Notes under the pieces: generated by a model
The model's database searches: none
Seen by the model: only the letters and a program-made list of their open reading frames with translations
Told to the model about the DNA's origin: nothing
In this document: piece by piece, positions 27,197-35,552 of the stretch
Layout of the letters: every line of letters starts with the position of its first letter
Position numbering within the stretch: position 1 is the first letter of the stretch
Translations under genes and position numbers: made by a program
From: Aquabacterium soli
Lineage (GTDB): Bacteria; Pseudomonadota; Gammaproteobacteria; Burkholderiales; Burkholderiaceae_C
DNA length: 64,000 nucleotides
Assembly (NCBI RefSeq): GCF_003933735.1
Contig: NZ_RSED01000024.1
Coordinates: 1 to 64,000, forward strand
Reading direction: 5' to 3'

Positions 27197-27784
27197 ATGT
27201 ACGAGCCTCAAGCGATCATGTTGTTGCAATCCATCCGCCCCAACATCGTTCAGTCCATCCGCGCCTACCGGCCTGACGATCTGCAGACTTCCGCGCACCA
27301 GATCGGCCACCACTTCCTGTACACCAACCTGGGCACCGCCCAGAACAAGCAGGACGTGCTGGACATCATTGCCAAGGACTTCCTCTTCCCGGACCACTTC
27401 GGCAAGAACCTCGATGCGCTGTACGACTGCATCACGGACATGGTCCACAAGTCGGGCCCGCAGCCCGGCTTCGTGGTCGTGCTCGAGCTGCTGCCCGACG
27501 GCGCCCGCATGGACCGTGAATCGCGCGAGCAGCTGCTCGACGCCTTCCGCGATGCGGCCGATTTCTGGTCCGAACGCAAGATCCCGTTCCGCGTGTTCTA
27601 TTCCATCGCCGTGTCCGGCAAGGAATCGGCCGGCCACTGGGACCGCCCCGAAGCCGCCCAGAACGACGCCGCAGCCGCCGCCAAGCCGGTCAAGGTGTCC
27701 AAGAACGCGCCCCAGCCCATGACGGTGAGCCTGCCGCCCATGAGCAGCGTGTTCGACACGGCCCAGTTGCTGGCCGCGGCCTGA
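27197..27784 (+). CDS. Barstar-family ribonuclease inhibitor
   Basis: A 195-residue cytosolic protein with the barstar core at about residues 30-140. FPDHFGKNLDALYDCITDM (64-82) is the diagnostic segment that plugs the RNase active site in barstar. It follows the secreted RNase gene by 43 bases, so the two probably form an operon and the inhibitor neutralises the RNase before export. The protein is about twice the length of classical barstar (about 90 residues). It has N-terminal additions and a roughly 50-residue Ala/Pro/Lys-rich tail of unknown role. No clear ribosome site precedes 27,197; ATG 27,218 is an alternative start. Confidence 0.85.
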   Translation: MYEPQAIMLLQSIRPNIVQSIRAYRPDDLQTSAHQIGHHFLYTNLGTAQNKQDVLDIIAKDFLFPDHFGKNLDALYDCITDMVHKSGPQPGFVVVLELLPDGARMDRESREQLLDAFRDAADFWSERKIPFRVFYSIAVSGKESAGHWDRPEAAQNDAAAAAKPVKVSKNAPQPMTVSLPPMSSVFDTAQLLAAA

Positions 27785-27830
27785 TCCTGCTCCGGCAACG
27801 GCGCCGGGCTCAGGCCCTACGCCGCCCCTG

Positions 27831-27869
27831 CCCGCCCCTGGCTCACCGCCTGGGCGGGTTTTGTCTTTT
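27831..27869 (+). terminator. Rho-independent terminator of the RNase-inhibitor operon
   Basis: CCCGCCC (27,831-27,837) pairs with GGGCGGG (27,852-27,858), followed directly by TTTTGTCTTTT. It lies 47 bases after the barstar stop. Confidence 0.8.
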
Positions 27870-27898
27870 CAGGCCAGGTGTATCGAGCGAGCGCGGTA

Positions 27899-28879
27899 TC
27901 AGCCGCCGGTCGACGCGCGGTAGGCGTTGAGCTGCTCGGCCCAGCGGCCGCCCGCAGCCCCCAAGTAGGTGGGCGCCACCGCGCGCACGGACGCCGGTGA
28001 AGCCACCCCCAGGGCCGCCAGGCCCGGCAGCTGGCCGGTGGCCACGTTGGGCACGCTCATGGACTTGAGGTTGTCTGCCGTGAGCATGGGCTCGCCCGGC
28101 AGCCAGCCCAGCACGCGGGCCTGCAGGCGCCCCACCGCCAGCGGCACCGGCAGCACCGGGCGCACATGCCCGCTGGCACGTCCTGCCAGGCGCACCAGCT
28201 CGGCCAGGGTGAGCACCTCTGGCCCGGCCAGTTCATAGGTCTGGCCGATGGTGGCCGGGTCTTCCAGGCAATGGATCAGGGCCTGGGCCACGTCCTCCAC
28301 CCACACGGGCTGGAAACGCGCCTCGGCCCCCGCCAGGGGCACCACCGGGGCCAGGGCCTGCAGGCGCGCGAACAGGTTCAGGAACCGGTCATGTGCCCCG
28401 AAGATCACGCTGGGGCGCAGCACGGTGAGCTGCAGGCCGCCAGACTGGGCCGTGCGCAGGGCCTGCTCGCCCATGCTCTTGGAACGCAGGTAGTGCGAGG
28501 GGGCCTGGGCCGGGTCGTCGGGCACGCCCAGGGCGCTGACATGCACCAGACGCTTCACGCCCGCCTTGGCACAGGCCTGGGCCAGGCGCTGGGGCAGGTT
28601 CACATGGGCCTGGTCGAATTCGTCAGGGCTGCCATGCAGGATGGCCACCAGGTTGACGACCGCATCGGCGCCCTGCAGCAGGCGCGCCAGGGTGGCATCG
28701 TCCTGCACCGAAGCCTGGATCACATCCACGGTGGGCAGCACGAACAGGTGCTTGCCCCGCTCACGCCGCCGGCTGGGCACCACCAGGCGCGGGCCGCCCG
28801 AGCCATGGTGCGCGACCAGTTGTTCGCACAGGGCCCGGCCCACGAAGCCGGTCCCGCCCAGGATCACCACTCGTTCCAT
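27899..28879 (-). CDS. NDUFA9-like NAD(P)-binding protein (atypical SDR)
   Basis: This 326-residue Rossmann protein begins MERVVILGGTGFVGRALCEQ, so the glycine-rich nucleotide site is at the extreme N terminus. GADAVVNLVAILHG and the later YLRSKSMGEQALRTA and LRPSVIFGAHDRFLNL are typical of the complex I 39-kDa (NDUFA9)-like branch of atypical SDRs, common in proteobacteria outside the nuo operon. The substrate is unknown; a role in quinone or lipid metabolism or complex I assembly is inferred from the family only. Downstream in the same direction nothing follows; upstream, 94 bases away, is the transglycosylase gene, so co-transcription is possible. Confidence 0.85.
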   Translation of the reverse strand: MERVVILGGTGFVGRALCEQLVAHHGSGGPRLVVPSRRRERGKHLFVLPTVDVIQASVQDDATLARLLQGADAVVNLVAILHGSPDEFDQAHVNLPQRLAQACAKAGVKRLVHVSALGVPDDPAQAPSHYLRSKSMGEQALRTAQSGGLQLTVLRPSVIFGAHDRFLNLFARLQALAPVVPLAGAEARFQPVWVEDVAQALIHCLEDPATIGQTYELAGPEVLTLAELVRLAGRASGHVRPVLPVPLAVGRLQARVLGWLPGEPMLTADNLKSMSVPNVATGQLPGLAALGVASPASVRAVAPTYLGAAGGRWAEQLNAYRASTGG

Positions 28880-28973
28880 GCTCTGTCTGCTCCGCCCCGC
28901 AAAGGGGCTGTTGGCGTGTGCCGCCTTGTAGGGCGGGCCGTGGTGCCACCGCCAGCGTGGCCCCGTTCGTGGC

Positions 28974-31211
28974 TCAGGGCAGGTCGTCTGGCGGGGCGCT
29001 CGACGTCCGGGGCCCGATCACCGGGCCCAGCCTGGTTTTAATCGACAGGGGCTTGCCGTGCAAGACGTGGCCATAAATGACCGCATTGGTCACCACTTTC
29101 TTGACGTAATCGCGCGTTTCGTTGAAGGGCACGTTCTCGGCCCACACGGCGGGCTCCAGGCGTGGGCCATCGCGCCACTTGCGTGGCCGGCCCGGGCCGG
29201 CGTTGTAGGCCGCGGCGGCCATGGGGGCCGAGCCGTTGAAGTCATCGAGCACCAGCTTGAGGTAGCCTGCGCCCAGCTTGAGGTTGGTGTCTCGGTCGGT
29301 GATCAGGCCGCCGTGGTAATCGCTCATGCCCAGCCTGCGGGCCACCCAGTCGGCGGTGGCCGGCATCACCTGCATCAGGCCGGAAGCGCCCACGTGCGAA
29401 CGCGCCGAGATCTGGAAGCGCGACTCCTGGCGGATCAGGCCGAACATGAAGGCCGGGTCCAGGCCCACGTCTTTCGCGGCAACCTGGATGTCGCGGCGGA
29501 AAGCCAGGGGGTAGCGCTGGTAGAGGTCGATCTCCTGCTTCGTACGGTCACTGGTGTTGATGCAGCGGTCCCAATACTCGCGGTCGCAGGCGATCTCGGC
29601 GGCGGCCATCAGCTCGCGGTCGCTCAGGCCGCCGGGCTTGCCGTAGGACAGGGTGTAGTTCCACTCGCGCGCGCCTTCGCTGCGCAAGCCCAGGTCGTAC
29701 AGGCGCAGGGCGCGGTCCAGACCGGGCACGGCCGCGGCTTGCTGCAGCTCGTCGCGGCTGGGCTTGGCCGGGCGGGGCGGTGCCCCCACGCGGCCTAGAT
29801 CGTCCATGGCCAGCAGGCCGTAGAAGCTGGTGGGCTGGGCGATGCGCGCCAGCATCTCGCGGGCCTGCTGGCGGCGCGGCTCACCGGCCGCACCGGCAGG
29901 GGCCTGGGCCTGCAGCGAACGGGCCTTCCAGTACACCCAGGTGGGATCGGTTTTCTGTTCGGGCGACATGGCCTCGATGGCGGTGTCCACCACTAGCCAG
30001 TGGGCCGGCTGGCCGGACGTGGCCGAGCGCAACGCGGCGCGGGTCATCCAGGCCAGGGTGTCGGGGTGCCAGGTGGTGGCCCACAGGGCCGAGCCTTCGG
30101 TGAGTTCGCCAGGCACCAGGGCGCGTTCGAAGTAGGTGATGGCCTGCGGCATCAGGCGCCAGGCCGCCGAGCGGCCGGTGGAGGCCCAGGCCCAGGCCAT
30201 GTCTTCGCGGGTCAGGTGCCAGCGGCGGGCAGCATCGGGGCTGACCAGGGCGGCCGCGGCGGCTTCCGGATCCTGCGACGACCAGCGCAGCAGGGCCAGC
30301 AGGTTCAGCGGGCCGACATGGTCGGCCGGCACCGCGGGCGGCGGTGGCACCAGGGCCCGGGCCGGCTTGCGCTTGTTGGCCTTGGCGGCCTTCTGCCCCT
30401 TCTTGCCCACAGCCTCGCTGATGGCCACGCCCGAGCTGTTGCCCGACATCGATTCGGGCCGCACGGCGTTGTCCGTCATCAAAAAGCGCTGGGCATTGCC
30501 CATCAGCCGGGCCACGGCCTGTGCGGTGGGCTCGCCCAGCAGGCGCACGCTCTGCGTGATGGCCTTGGGCTGGGCGAAATCCTGCGACAGGCGCAGCTTG
30601 CGCCACACATCGGCCGGGGTCAGGATGCGGGCAGCGAACAGGGCCTGGGCCATGGTGTCGCAGCCGAAATCCGCGTCCTTCTGCGCCCACCAGGCCTGGC
30701 GGGCCTGCTCGCGCAGATCGCCCAGGCCTTGCATGGGCACGCCCAGCTGCTGGCGCGCCAGCACGCCCAGGCAGGTCACGTCTCGGTCGTCGTTCATGCG
30801 GAAGTAGGGCTGCACGCGGGCGAAGGTCTTCCAGTCGCGGCGGCGACCGAGCTCGAGCAGCCAGTCGTTGCGCAGGCGATCGGCCACGTAGGCATCGCCC
30901 CAGCGGGCCAGGAACTGGTCGACCTCGGTGGGGCCGGCCTCGATCAGGCGCGATTGCATGAACCAGAAATCGGCCCAGGCGGCCAGGGGGTGGTTCTGGT
31001 TCATCAGGGTGTCGCGCGCCGCGGCCAGGCGGGATCGGTCACGCTGAAGGAAGGCGCTGCGGGCGGCCATGAGCGTGTCTTCGCCCGTGGTCTGGGCCTG
31101 TGCGGGGGGCGGGGCCATGGTGGCCAGTGCTGCCAACAATGCGGCCGGCGCCGCGAGCCAACGGGGCGCCCATGCCTTCCGGGCACCCATGTGATCAGTC
31201 CACAATCGCAT
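28974..31211 (-). CDS. Soluble lytic murein transglycosylase (Slt70 type)
   Basis: This 745-residue periplasmic protein has an N-terminal signal peptide (to about residue 40, ending PPPAQAQ). A long helical superhelix domain of about 530 residues follows, then a C-terminal SLT domain. The catalytic Glu lies in GLIRQESRFQ, followed by GASGLMQVMPATA and AAAYNAGPGRPRKW, all hallmarks of family 1 lytic transglycosylases that cleave peptidoglycan with 1,6-anhydro product formation. The start at 31,211 is supported by GAGGAAAG shortly before it. The gene is divergent from the folate gene with only 44 bases between start codons. Confidence 0.93.
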   Translation of the reverse strand: MRLWTDHMGARKAWAPRWLAAPAALLAALATMAPPPAQAQTTGEDTLMAARSAFLQRDRSRLAAARDTLMNQNHPLAAWADFWFMQSRLIEAGPTEVDQFLARWGDAYVADRLRNDWLLELGRRRDWKTFARVQPYFRMNDDRDVTCLGVLARQQLGVPMQGLGDLREQARQAWWAQKDADFGCDTMAQALFAARILTPADVWRKLRLSQDFAQPKAITQSVRLLGEPTAQAVARLMGNAQRFLMTDNAVRPESMSGNSSGVAISEAVGKKGQKAAKANKRKPARALVPPPPAVPADHVGPLNLLALLRWSSQDPEAAAAALVSPDAARRWHLTREDMAWAWASTGRSAAWRLMPQAITYFERALVPGELTEGSALWATTWHPDTLAWMTRAALRSATSGQPAHWLVVDTAIEAMSPEQKTDPTWVYWKARSLQAQAPAGAAGEPRRQQAREMLARIAQPTSFYGLLAMDDLGRVGAPPRPAKPSRDELQQAAAVPGLDRALRLYDLGLRSEGAREWNYTLSYGKPGGLSDRELMAAAEIACDREYWDRCINTSDRTKQEIDLYQRYPLAFRRDIQVAAKDVGLDPAFMFGLIRQESRFQISARSHVGASGLMQVMPATADWVARRLGMSDYHGGLITDRDTNLKLGAGYLKLVLDDFNGSAPMAAAAYNAGPGRPRKWRDGPRLEPAVWAENVPFNETRDYVKKVVTNAVIYGHVLHGKPLSIKTRLGPVIGPRTSSAPPDDLP

Positions 31212-31255
31212 CCTCGATTCTTTCCTCGCGGCCCCTGGACCGGCGCAACTCGTTC

Positions 31256-31840
31256 ATGTCTTCTTCAACGACCACTTCACGCCAAGCCCTGAGACAAGCC
31301 CTGCTGCAGGCACGCGAGGCCTGGGCCGCCAGCCCGCAGGCCGCGCTGGACCAGGCCGCGCTGCATGGGCACCTACTGGAGGTGCTGGAACAGCTGGAGC
31401 CGGATTGTCTGGGCCTGTACTGGCCGATCCGGGGTGAATTTAACCCAAGGCCTGCCGCCCTGGAGGCGATGGCGTCATTGAATTGCCGGCTGGCGTTGCC
31501 TTGGGCCACGAAGAAGGACAGCCCGGAGGGGGTGTCCATGGGCTATCGGGTGTGGAAGGGGGAGGAATTCGGCACGGTGGACGGGTGCGGCATTCCTTGT
31601 CCGGACACGGCTGCTGTGGTGCCGGACGTGGTGCTGGTGCCTTGTGTGGGCTTCACCCGCGAAGGGTTCCGGCTGGGGTATGGCGGGGGGTATTTCGACC
31701 GGTGGCTGGCGGGGCAACCGCATGTGACGGCGGTGGGGGTGGCCTGGCGGGAGGCTGAGCTGACGGGTGAGGCCCTGGTGGCTGAGGCGCATGACCATGG
31801 GTTGGCGTTGATCGTGACGCCGGATGGTGTGGTGGGGTGA
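31256..31840 (+). CDS. 5-formyltetrahydrofolate cyclo-ligase
   Basis: A 194-residue cytosolic enzyme that converts 5-formyl-THF to 5,10-methenyl-THF using ATP. The family signature GFRLGYGGGYFDRWL is near the C terminus. YWPIRGEFNPRP and LALPWATKKD match the substrate and ATP regions. I placed the start at ATG 31,256 because the longer upstream frame runs through the divergent transglycosylase start and encodes nothing conserved. It is a single-gene unit, with a shared promoter region with slt. It connects functionally to metF at 36,580 through the one-carbon pool, though not by position. Confidence 0.92.
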   Translation: MSSSTTTSRQALRQALLQAREAWAASPQAALDQAALHGHLLEVLEQLEPDCLGLYWPIRGEFNPRPAALEAMASLNCRLALPWATKKDSPEGVSMGYRVWKGEEFGTVDGCGIPCPDTAAVVPDVVLVPCVGFTREGFRLGYGGGYFDRWLAGQPHVTAVGVAWREAELTGEALVAEAHDHGLALIVTPDGVVG

Positions 31841-31844
31841 CATG

Positions 31845-31885
31845 AAAAAAAGGGGCCGGACGTCCCCACGCCCGACCCCAGCCCC
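31845..31885 (-). terminator. Terminator of ompW
   Basis: Read leftward, GGGGCTGG (31,885-31,878) pairs with CCGGCCCC (31,859-31,852), 8 bp with one wobble, followed by seven T (31,851-31,845). A second stem, GGCTCCC/GGGGAGCC (about 31,887-31,907), precedes it. Confidence 0.75.
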
Positions 31886-31932
31886 TCGGCTCCCGCTTGG
31901 GGAGCCTCGTCACATCGTTGTTGCTTGATCTG

Positions 31933-32574
31933 TCAGAAGCGCCAGCCCAGGCCCACGCCCACCAGCACCGGGTCGACCTTGAAGGTGCCGGCCTTGGCGC
32001 CGAAGGACGAGATGTCGGTGCGGATCTGCACCTTCTTGATGTCCAGGTTCAGGTACAGGTTGTCGGCGATCTTGAAATCGACGCCGGCCTGCAGGGCCCA
32101 GCCCCAGCTGTCCTTGTCGACACTGGGCTGCAAGGCCGTCTGCACGGCCGGGTCGAAATGCACGCTGGAGAAACGCGTGTAGTTCACACCGGCGCCCACG
32201 TAGGGGCGCACGGTGGCTTCAGGCAGGAAGTGGTATTGCACCGTGAGGGTGGGCGGCAGGTGCTTGAGCGAGCCGATCTTGGTGTTGCCCGAGCGGATGT
32301 CCTGCTTCTGCGGCACGGTCAGGATCAGCTCGGCCGCGATGTTCGGGGTGATGAAGTAACTGATGTCCAGCTCAGGGATGACCTTGCTGTTGATGCTCAG
32401 GTCCAGCCCGGTGCTGTCCTTGTTGGCCGGATCGAGGTGCACGGCGCGCACGCGCACCAGCCAGGGGCCTTCGGCCTGGGCGGCCTGGGCGGCGGGCACG
32501 CAGGCCAGGGTGGACAGGGCTGCGCAGGCAGCCAGCGCGGCCCAGCGGGGGGCGTTGATGATCGGGCGGGTCAT
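31933..32574 (-). CDS. ompW: OmpW family outer membrane protein
   Basis: A 213-residue protein with a signal peptide (residues 1 to about 34, ending AAQAAQA) and an eight-stranded beta-barrel pattern. Family segments visible are WLVRVRAVHLDP, ELDISYFITPNIAAELIL, PPTLTVQYHF and VRPYVGAGVNYTRF. It ends in aromatic Phe, as required for BAM-mediated insertion (VGVGLGWRF). OmpW barrels carry small hydrophobic compounds across the outer membrane, which could be relevant to the aromatic locus further right. AGGA lies about nine bases before the ATG. A strong terminator follows. Confidence 0.93.
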   Translation of the reverse strand: MTRPIINAPRWAALAACAALSTLACVPAAQAAQAEGPWLVRVRAVHLDPANKDSTGLDLSINSKVIPELDISYFITPNIAAELILTVPQKQDIRSGNTKIGSLKHLPPTLTVQYHFLPEATVRPYVGAGVNYTRFSSVHFDPAVQTALQPSVDKDSWGWALQAGVDFKIADNLYLNLDIKKVQIRTDISSFGAKAGTFKVDPVLVGVGLGWRF

Positions 32575-32795
32575 TTGGGTCGTCCTTCAATCTCTGATGG
32601 TTGAACTTGTCGGTACGGATCCATTGCAGCAAGCGCCAGCCAGGGTGCGTTTGATCCAGCACAAGTGGCCGGGCTCGCCGTGGCCTGTCACCCCGTGTGA
32701 TCCACCGTGGTTTGCGCTGCCTCAAATCGCAGCAGGGTGCACGCCCATGGCCCGGCCAGCTGAACGGGGCCTGCACATGCGTTAGGCTGGGGTGC
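32575..32795. other. Divergent gap between ompW and the cardiolipin synthase gene
   Basis: No gene, palindrome or strong promoter consensus stands out in this 221-base GC-rich stretch. It must hold the promoters of both flanking genes. Confidence 0.4.
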
Positions 32796-34277
32796 ATGTA
32801 CTTCACCCTGGACCTGCTCGATTCCCGCTGGTTGACCCTGCACGGCCTGTGCACCACCGTGGCCGTCCTGGTCTACATCCTCACGGCGCACGTGATGAGG
32901 CAACGGCGCCAACCGGCCGCGGCCATCGCGTGGGTGCTGTTCATCCTGCTGGTGCCCTACCTGGCGCTGCCCGCCTTCCTGCTGTTCGGATCGCGCAAGC
33001 TGAAAAGGCCCAGCGCACGCGTGCGCCCAGCCCCCGATGTGCCAGACCCGGAGGCCCCCTGGGCCATCGAGACCATCGTGGACATGGGCCAGCCGCGGCC
33101 CGCGCCCTGCCTGGGCCTGACCCTGCACGCCGATGGCCACCAGGCCTGGCGGGCGCTGCTGGACACCATTGACGGCGCCACGCACACGCTGGACATCTGC
33201 ACCTTCATCCTGGCCCGCGATGCCGTGGGCCGCGCCGTGCTCGACCGGCTGGCGCACAAGGCCGCCCAGGGCGTGCGCGTGCGCCTGATGCTCGATGGCC
33301 TGGGCAAGCTGATGTCACGCGCGCCCGACCTGGCCCCACTGCACCGCGCCGGGGGGCACACCGCCGTGTTCGTGCCGCCGCTGCAATCACCCCTGCAGGG
33401 CCGCACCAACCTGCGCAACCACCGCAAGCTGGTCGTGGCAGATGCGGGCCATGCGGGCGCAAGGCTGTGGTGCGGCGGGCGCAACCTGGCCAGCGAGTAT
33501 TTCGAAGGCGAGCACGGCACCCCGCCCTGGCGCGACCTGAGCTGGGATCTGCATGGCCCGCTGGTGACGCAAGCCAGCGCCCTGTTCGAGCAGGACTGGG
33601 CCTTTGCCCAGGGTGGCCGGCCGCGGGCGCTGCCGCCCTTCCCGCCCTTCGATCTGCGCCCGCCGGCCGACATCCCTGCGCCATCCGTGGTGGCCGCACA
33701 GCACAGTGAACTCTCCGCCGATCTGGCTGCTGCACGGCACCAGCATGGCACGCAGTTGGTGGCCTCGGGCCCGGACCAGGTCGATGACACCGTCTACGCC
33801 CTGCTGTTGACGGCCACCTACCGCGCCCGCCGGCGCGTGTGCCTGTCCACGCCCTACTTCGTGCCCGATCCGGCCCTGCTGATGGCCTTGTGCCTGGCCG
33901 CCCGCCGCGGGGTGCAGGTGGACCTGCTGATGCCGGCGCGCTCCAACCATAAGCTGTCCGACGTGGCGCGCAGCCGCGCCTTGCGGTCTCTGGCGCAGGC
34001 CGGTGGCCGTGTCTGGCTGGCACCCGGCATGCTGCACGCCAAGCTGGCGGTGTTCGATGAAGAGCTGGCCCTGGCGGGCTCGGCCAACCTGGACAGCCGC
34101 AGCCTGTTCCTCAACTACGAGCTGATGCTGGCCTTCCATGACACGGCCGATGTGAGCCAATTCCAGGCTTGGTTCGACACCGAGCGGCAAGGCGCCACCG
34201 CCTACGTGGCACGTGCGCCTGGTCTGGCCCGGGATGTGGGCGAAGGGCTGCTGCTGTGGCTGGGGTTTCAGCTTTGA
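32796..34277 (+). CDS. Cardiolipin synthase (phospholipase D superfamily)
   Basis: This 493-residue inner-membrane enzyme joins phosphatidylglycerol molecules to make cardiolipin. Two N-terminal membrane helices (about residues 16-35 and 45-66, including AWVLFILLVPYLALPAFLLF) precede two PLD domains. Both HKD motifs are intact: NHRKLVVAD in the first domain and LHAKLAVFDEELALAGSAN in the second. The order and spacing fit bacterial Cls enzymes. I placed the start at ATG 32,796 (MYFTLDLL), after GGCTGGGG, because the upstream extension of the frame has no family support. It is transcribed alone. Confidence 0.9.
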   Translation: MYFTLDLLDSRWLTLHGLCTTVAVLVYILTAHVMRQRRQPAAAIAWVLFILLVPYLALPAFLLFGSRKLKRPSARVRPAPDVPDPEAPWAIETIVDMGQPRPAPCLGLTLHADGHQAWRALLDTIDGATHTLDICTFILARDAVGRAVLDRLAHKAAQGVRVRLMLDGLGKLMSRAPDLAPLHRAGGHTAVFVPPLQSPLQGRTNLRNHRKLVVADAGHAGARLWCGGRNLASEYFEGEHGTPPWRDLSWDLHGPLVTQASALFEQDWAFAQGGRPRALPPFPPFDLRPPADIPAPSVVAAQHSELSADLAAARHQHGTQLVASGPDQVDDTVYALLLTATYRARRRVCLSTPYFVPDPALLMALCLAARRGVQVDLLMPARSNHKLSDVARSRALRSLAQAGGRVWLAPGMLHAKLAVFDEELALAGSANLDSRSLFLNYELMLAFHDTADVSQFQAWFDTERQGATAYVARAPGLARDVGEGLLLWLGFQL

Positions 34278-34347
34278 GGCTGCAATGGGTTGCAGACCTG
34301 TCTGTGGTCGCTCGTGGTGCCGCCCGGACTGAGGCGGGGCCCGTGGC

Positions 34348-35043
34348 TCAGGGCTCCTCAGGCCGCCACAGACTGCGCGGCACCGCACACACCACCGGCA
34401 CCACGGCCTTGATCGCCGAGCGCTCCAGTGCCTCGGGTTGGCCACCGTGCAGTGGCAGCACCACCAGGGTGTCCACCCGCACCAGCAGCAGCTCGCGCAG
34501 CACCACGCGGCCATCGGCCAGGGTGATCAACAGGTTCTCTTCGGGGTGCCACTCGGCCTCGGCATCGAGCAACAGGTACTGCCCGTCCTTGGCGTAGGGC
34601 GCAAGCGCATTGCCCTTGACGCGCAGGGCATGGGCGCCAGGGGCATGCAGGGGCATCAGCACGTGGCCATCGCTCTCGCCCGCGGGCAGGTCGATTCGCT
34701 CGACATCACCGGTGCCCGAAACACGCACGGTGCCCGTGACCTTGGCGCGCATGCCGGTGGCGATCGCGTAGACGGCGGCCGCCTTCGATTCAGCATGAGG
34801 GCCCAGCAGGTCGATCTGGTCGGGCGGGCCTTCACCCGTGGCCAGCCAGCGGGAGGACACGGCCAGCTCCTGGGCCAATGCCGGCGTGTACTTGCTGCCC
34901 TGCGCACCGGCATCGGCCCGCAGCAGGTACTGGACGGATTGCGGCTTGACACCCACGGCGCGTGCCAGCTCGCTCTGATTGGTACGGCCCGCGCGCTTCA
35001 TCGCCCACAGCAGCCGCCCAGTGAAGGTGTTCCATTCGTCCAT
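34348..35043 (-). CDS. CI-like HTH repressor with inactive S24 (LexA/CI-type) domain
   Basis: This 231-residue regulator has an N-terminal XRE-type helix-turn-helix (residues 10-45, QSELARAVGVKPQSVQYLL). Its C-terminal half resembles the LexA/CI S24 fold (about 125-215). In active members the nucleophile sits in a VKG[ND]SM segment; here it reads VKGNALAP, so Ser is replaced by Ala146. The expected Lys near residues 182-183 is Leu-Arg. Self-cleavage is therefore unlikely. I favour ATG 35,043, since AGGA lies eight bases upstream, over ATG 35,052 which overlaps that site. It faces a YdaS/Cro-like gene across operators, as in phage switches, but no other phage genes are near. Confidence 0.82.
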   Translation of the reverse strand: MDEWNTFTGRLLWAMKRAGRTNQSELARAVGVKPQSVQYLLRADAGAQGSKYTPALAQELAVSSRWLATGEGPPDQIDLLGPHAESKAAAVYAIATGMRAKVTGTVRVSGTGDVERIDLPAGESDGHVLMPLHAPGAHALRVKGNALAPYAKDGQYLLLDAEAEWHPEENLLITLADGRVVLRELLLVRVDTLVVLPLHGGQPEALERSAIKAVVPVVCAVPRSLWRPEEP

Positions 35044-35055
35044 GAGCGGCATCCT

Positions 35056-35115
35056 ACAAAGGCCTTTGTGGCACCACTTGCAAAATTGTCTGTATTGATC
35101 TACAAATGCGTTTGC
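35056..35115. promoter_or_regulatory. Operators between the divergent CI-like and Cro-like genes
   Basis: A perfect 14-bp palindrome, ACAAAGGCCTTTGT (35,056-35,069), and a near match, ACAAATGCGTTTGC (35,102-35,115), share the form ACAAA-N4-TTTGY. A weaker relative, GCAAAATTGTC, lies near 35,080. Together they occupy the 101-base divergent gap and are the obvious binding sites for the two flanking HTH proteins. Confidence 0.7.
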
Positions 35116-35144
35116 AGATCACAAACAAAGCTCAGGGAAGCGTC

Positions 35145-35420
35145 ATGACACCTCGTGAAGCACTACAAAAGGCCATCGACATCGTGGGTTCGCAGGCGCG
35201 CCTGGCGCGCGAGATCGGCGGCGGCATCAAGCAGGCCCACATCTCCTACTGGATCACCCACGCAGAGGTGGTGCCGGCAGAGCACTGCCCCACCATCGAA
35301 CGCATCGTTCAGCACGCAGTGCGCTGCGAGGATCTGAACCCGCGGGTGGATTGGTGGGTGCTGCGGCATGCAGCCGTGAGCACGCAGTACCAGACGGCGT
35401 TGCGCTCCGGCGCGCATTGA
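35145..35420 (+). CDS. YdaS/Cro-like helix-turn-helix protein
   Basis: A 91-residue DNA-binding protein starting MTPREALQKAIDIVGSQ. The HTH SQARLAREIGGGIKQAHISYW and the following PAEHCPTIERI and VRCEDLNPRVDW are typical of the YdaS family, described both as Cro-like prophage repressors and as putative antitoxins. AGGGAA eight bases before ATG 35,145 fixes the start; the frame extends 39 bases further upstream without support. There is no YdaT-like partner next to it, so a regulatory, Cro-type role opposite the CI-like gene is more likely than toxin-antitoxin function. Confidence 0.8.
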   Translation: MTPREALQKAIDIVGSQARLAREIGGGIKQAHISYWITHAEVVPAEHCPTIERIVQHAVRCEDLNPRVDWWVLRHAAVSTQYQTALRSGAH

Positions 35421-35429
35421 ATCGGTTTC

Positions 35430-35552
35430 GCCACCTCCGCATCAGACACAGCAGCCCCCAGGGCGGCCGCCACCCAGCGGCATGGTTGTAAGCAGTTCTC
35501 CCCTGCCGTGCGCAACCTTGAACACCGCTTTGGGCGCGGAGGTGGCTTTTTT
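35430..35552 (+). ncRNA. Possible structured RNA closed by an 11-bp stem and ending in a U tract
   Basis: GCCACCTCCGC (35,430-35,440) is exactly complementary to GCGGAGGTGGC (35,536-35,546), which is followed by TTTTTT. The 95 bases enclosed can form internal hairpins, including GCCGC-CACCCA-GCGGC and a GGTTG...CAACC arm with an inner GCAG/CTGC. No open frame explains it. It could be the terminator region of the YdaS transcript, a processed 3' RNA or an independent small RNA. I see no matching promoter inside the preceding gene and no known RNA family. Confidence 0.4.

Noticed and set aside
34348-35420. Prophage remnant around the CI/Cro-like pair
   Set aside because: No integrase, structural gene, attachment repeat or tRNA target was seen on either side.
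35145-35420. YdaST toxin-antitoxin module
   Set aside because: No YdaT-like gene follows; the divergent repressor layout fits a regulatory switch better.
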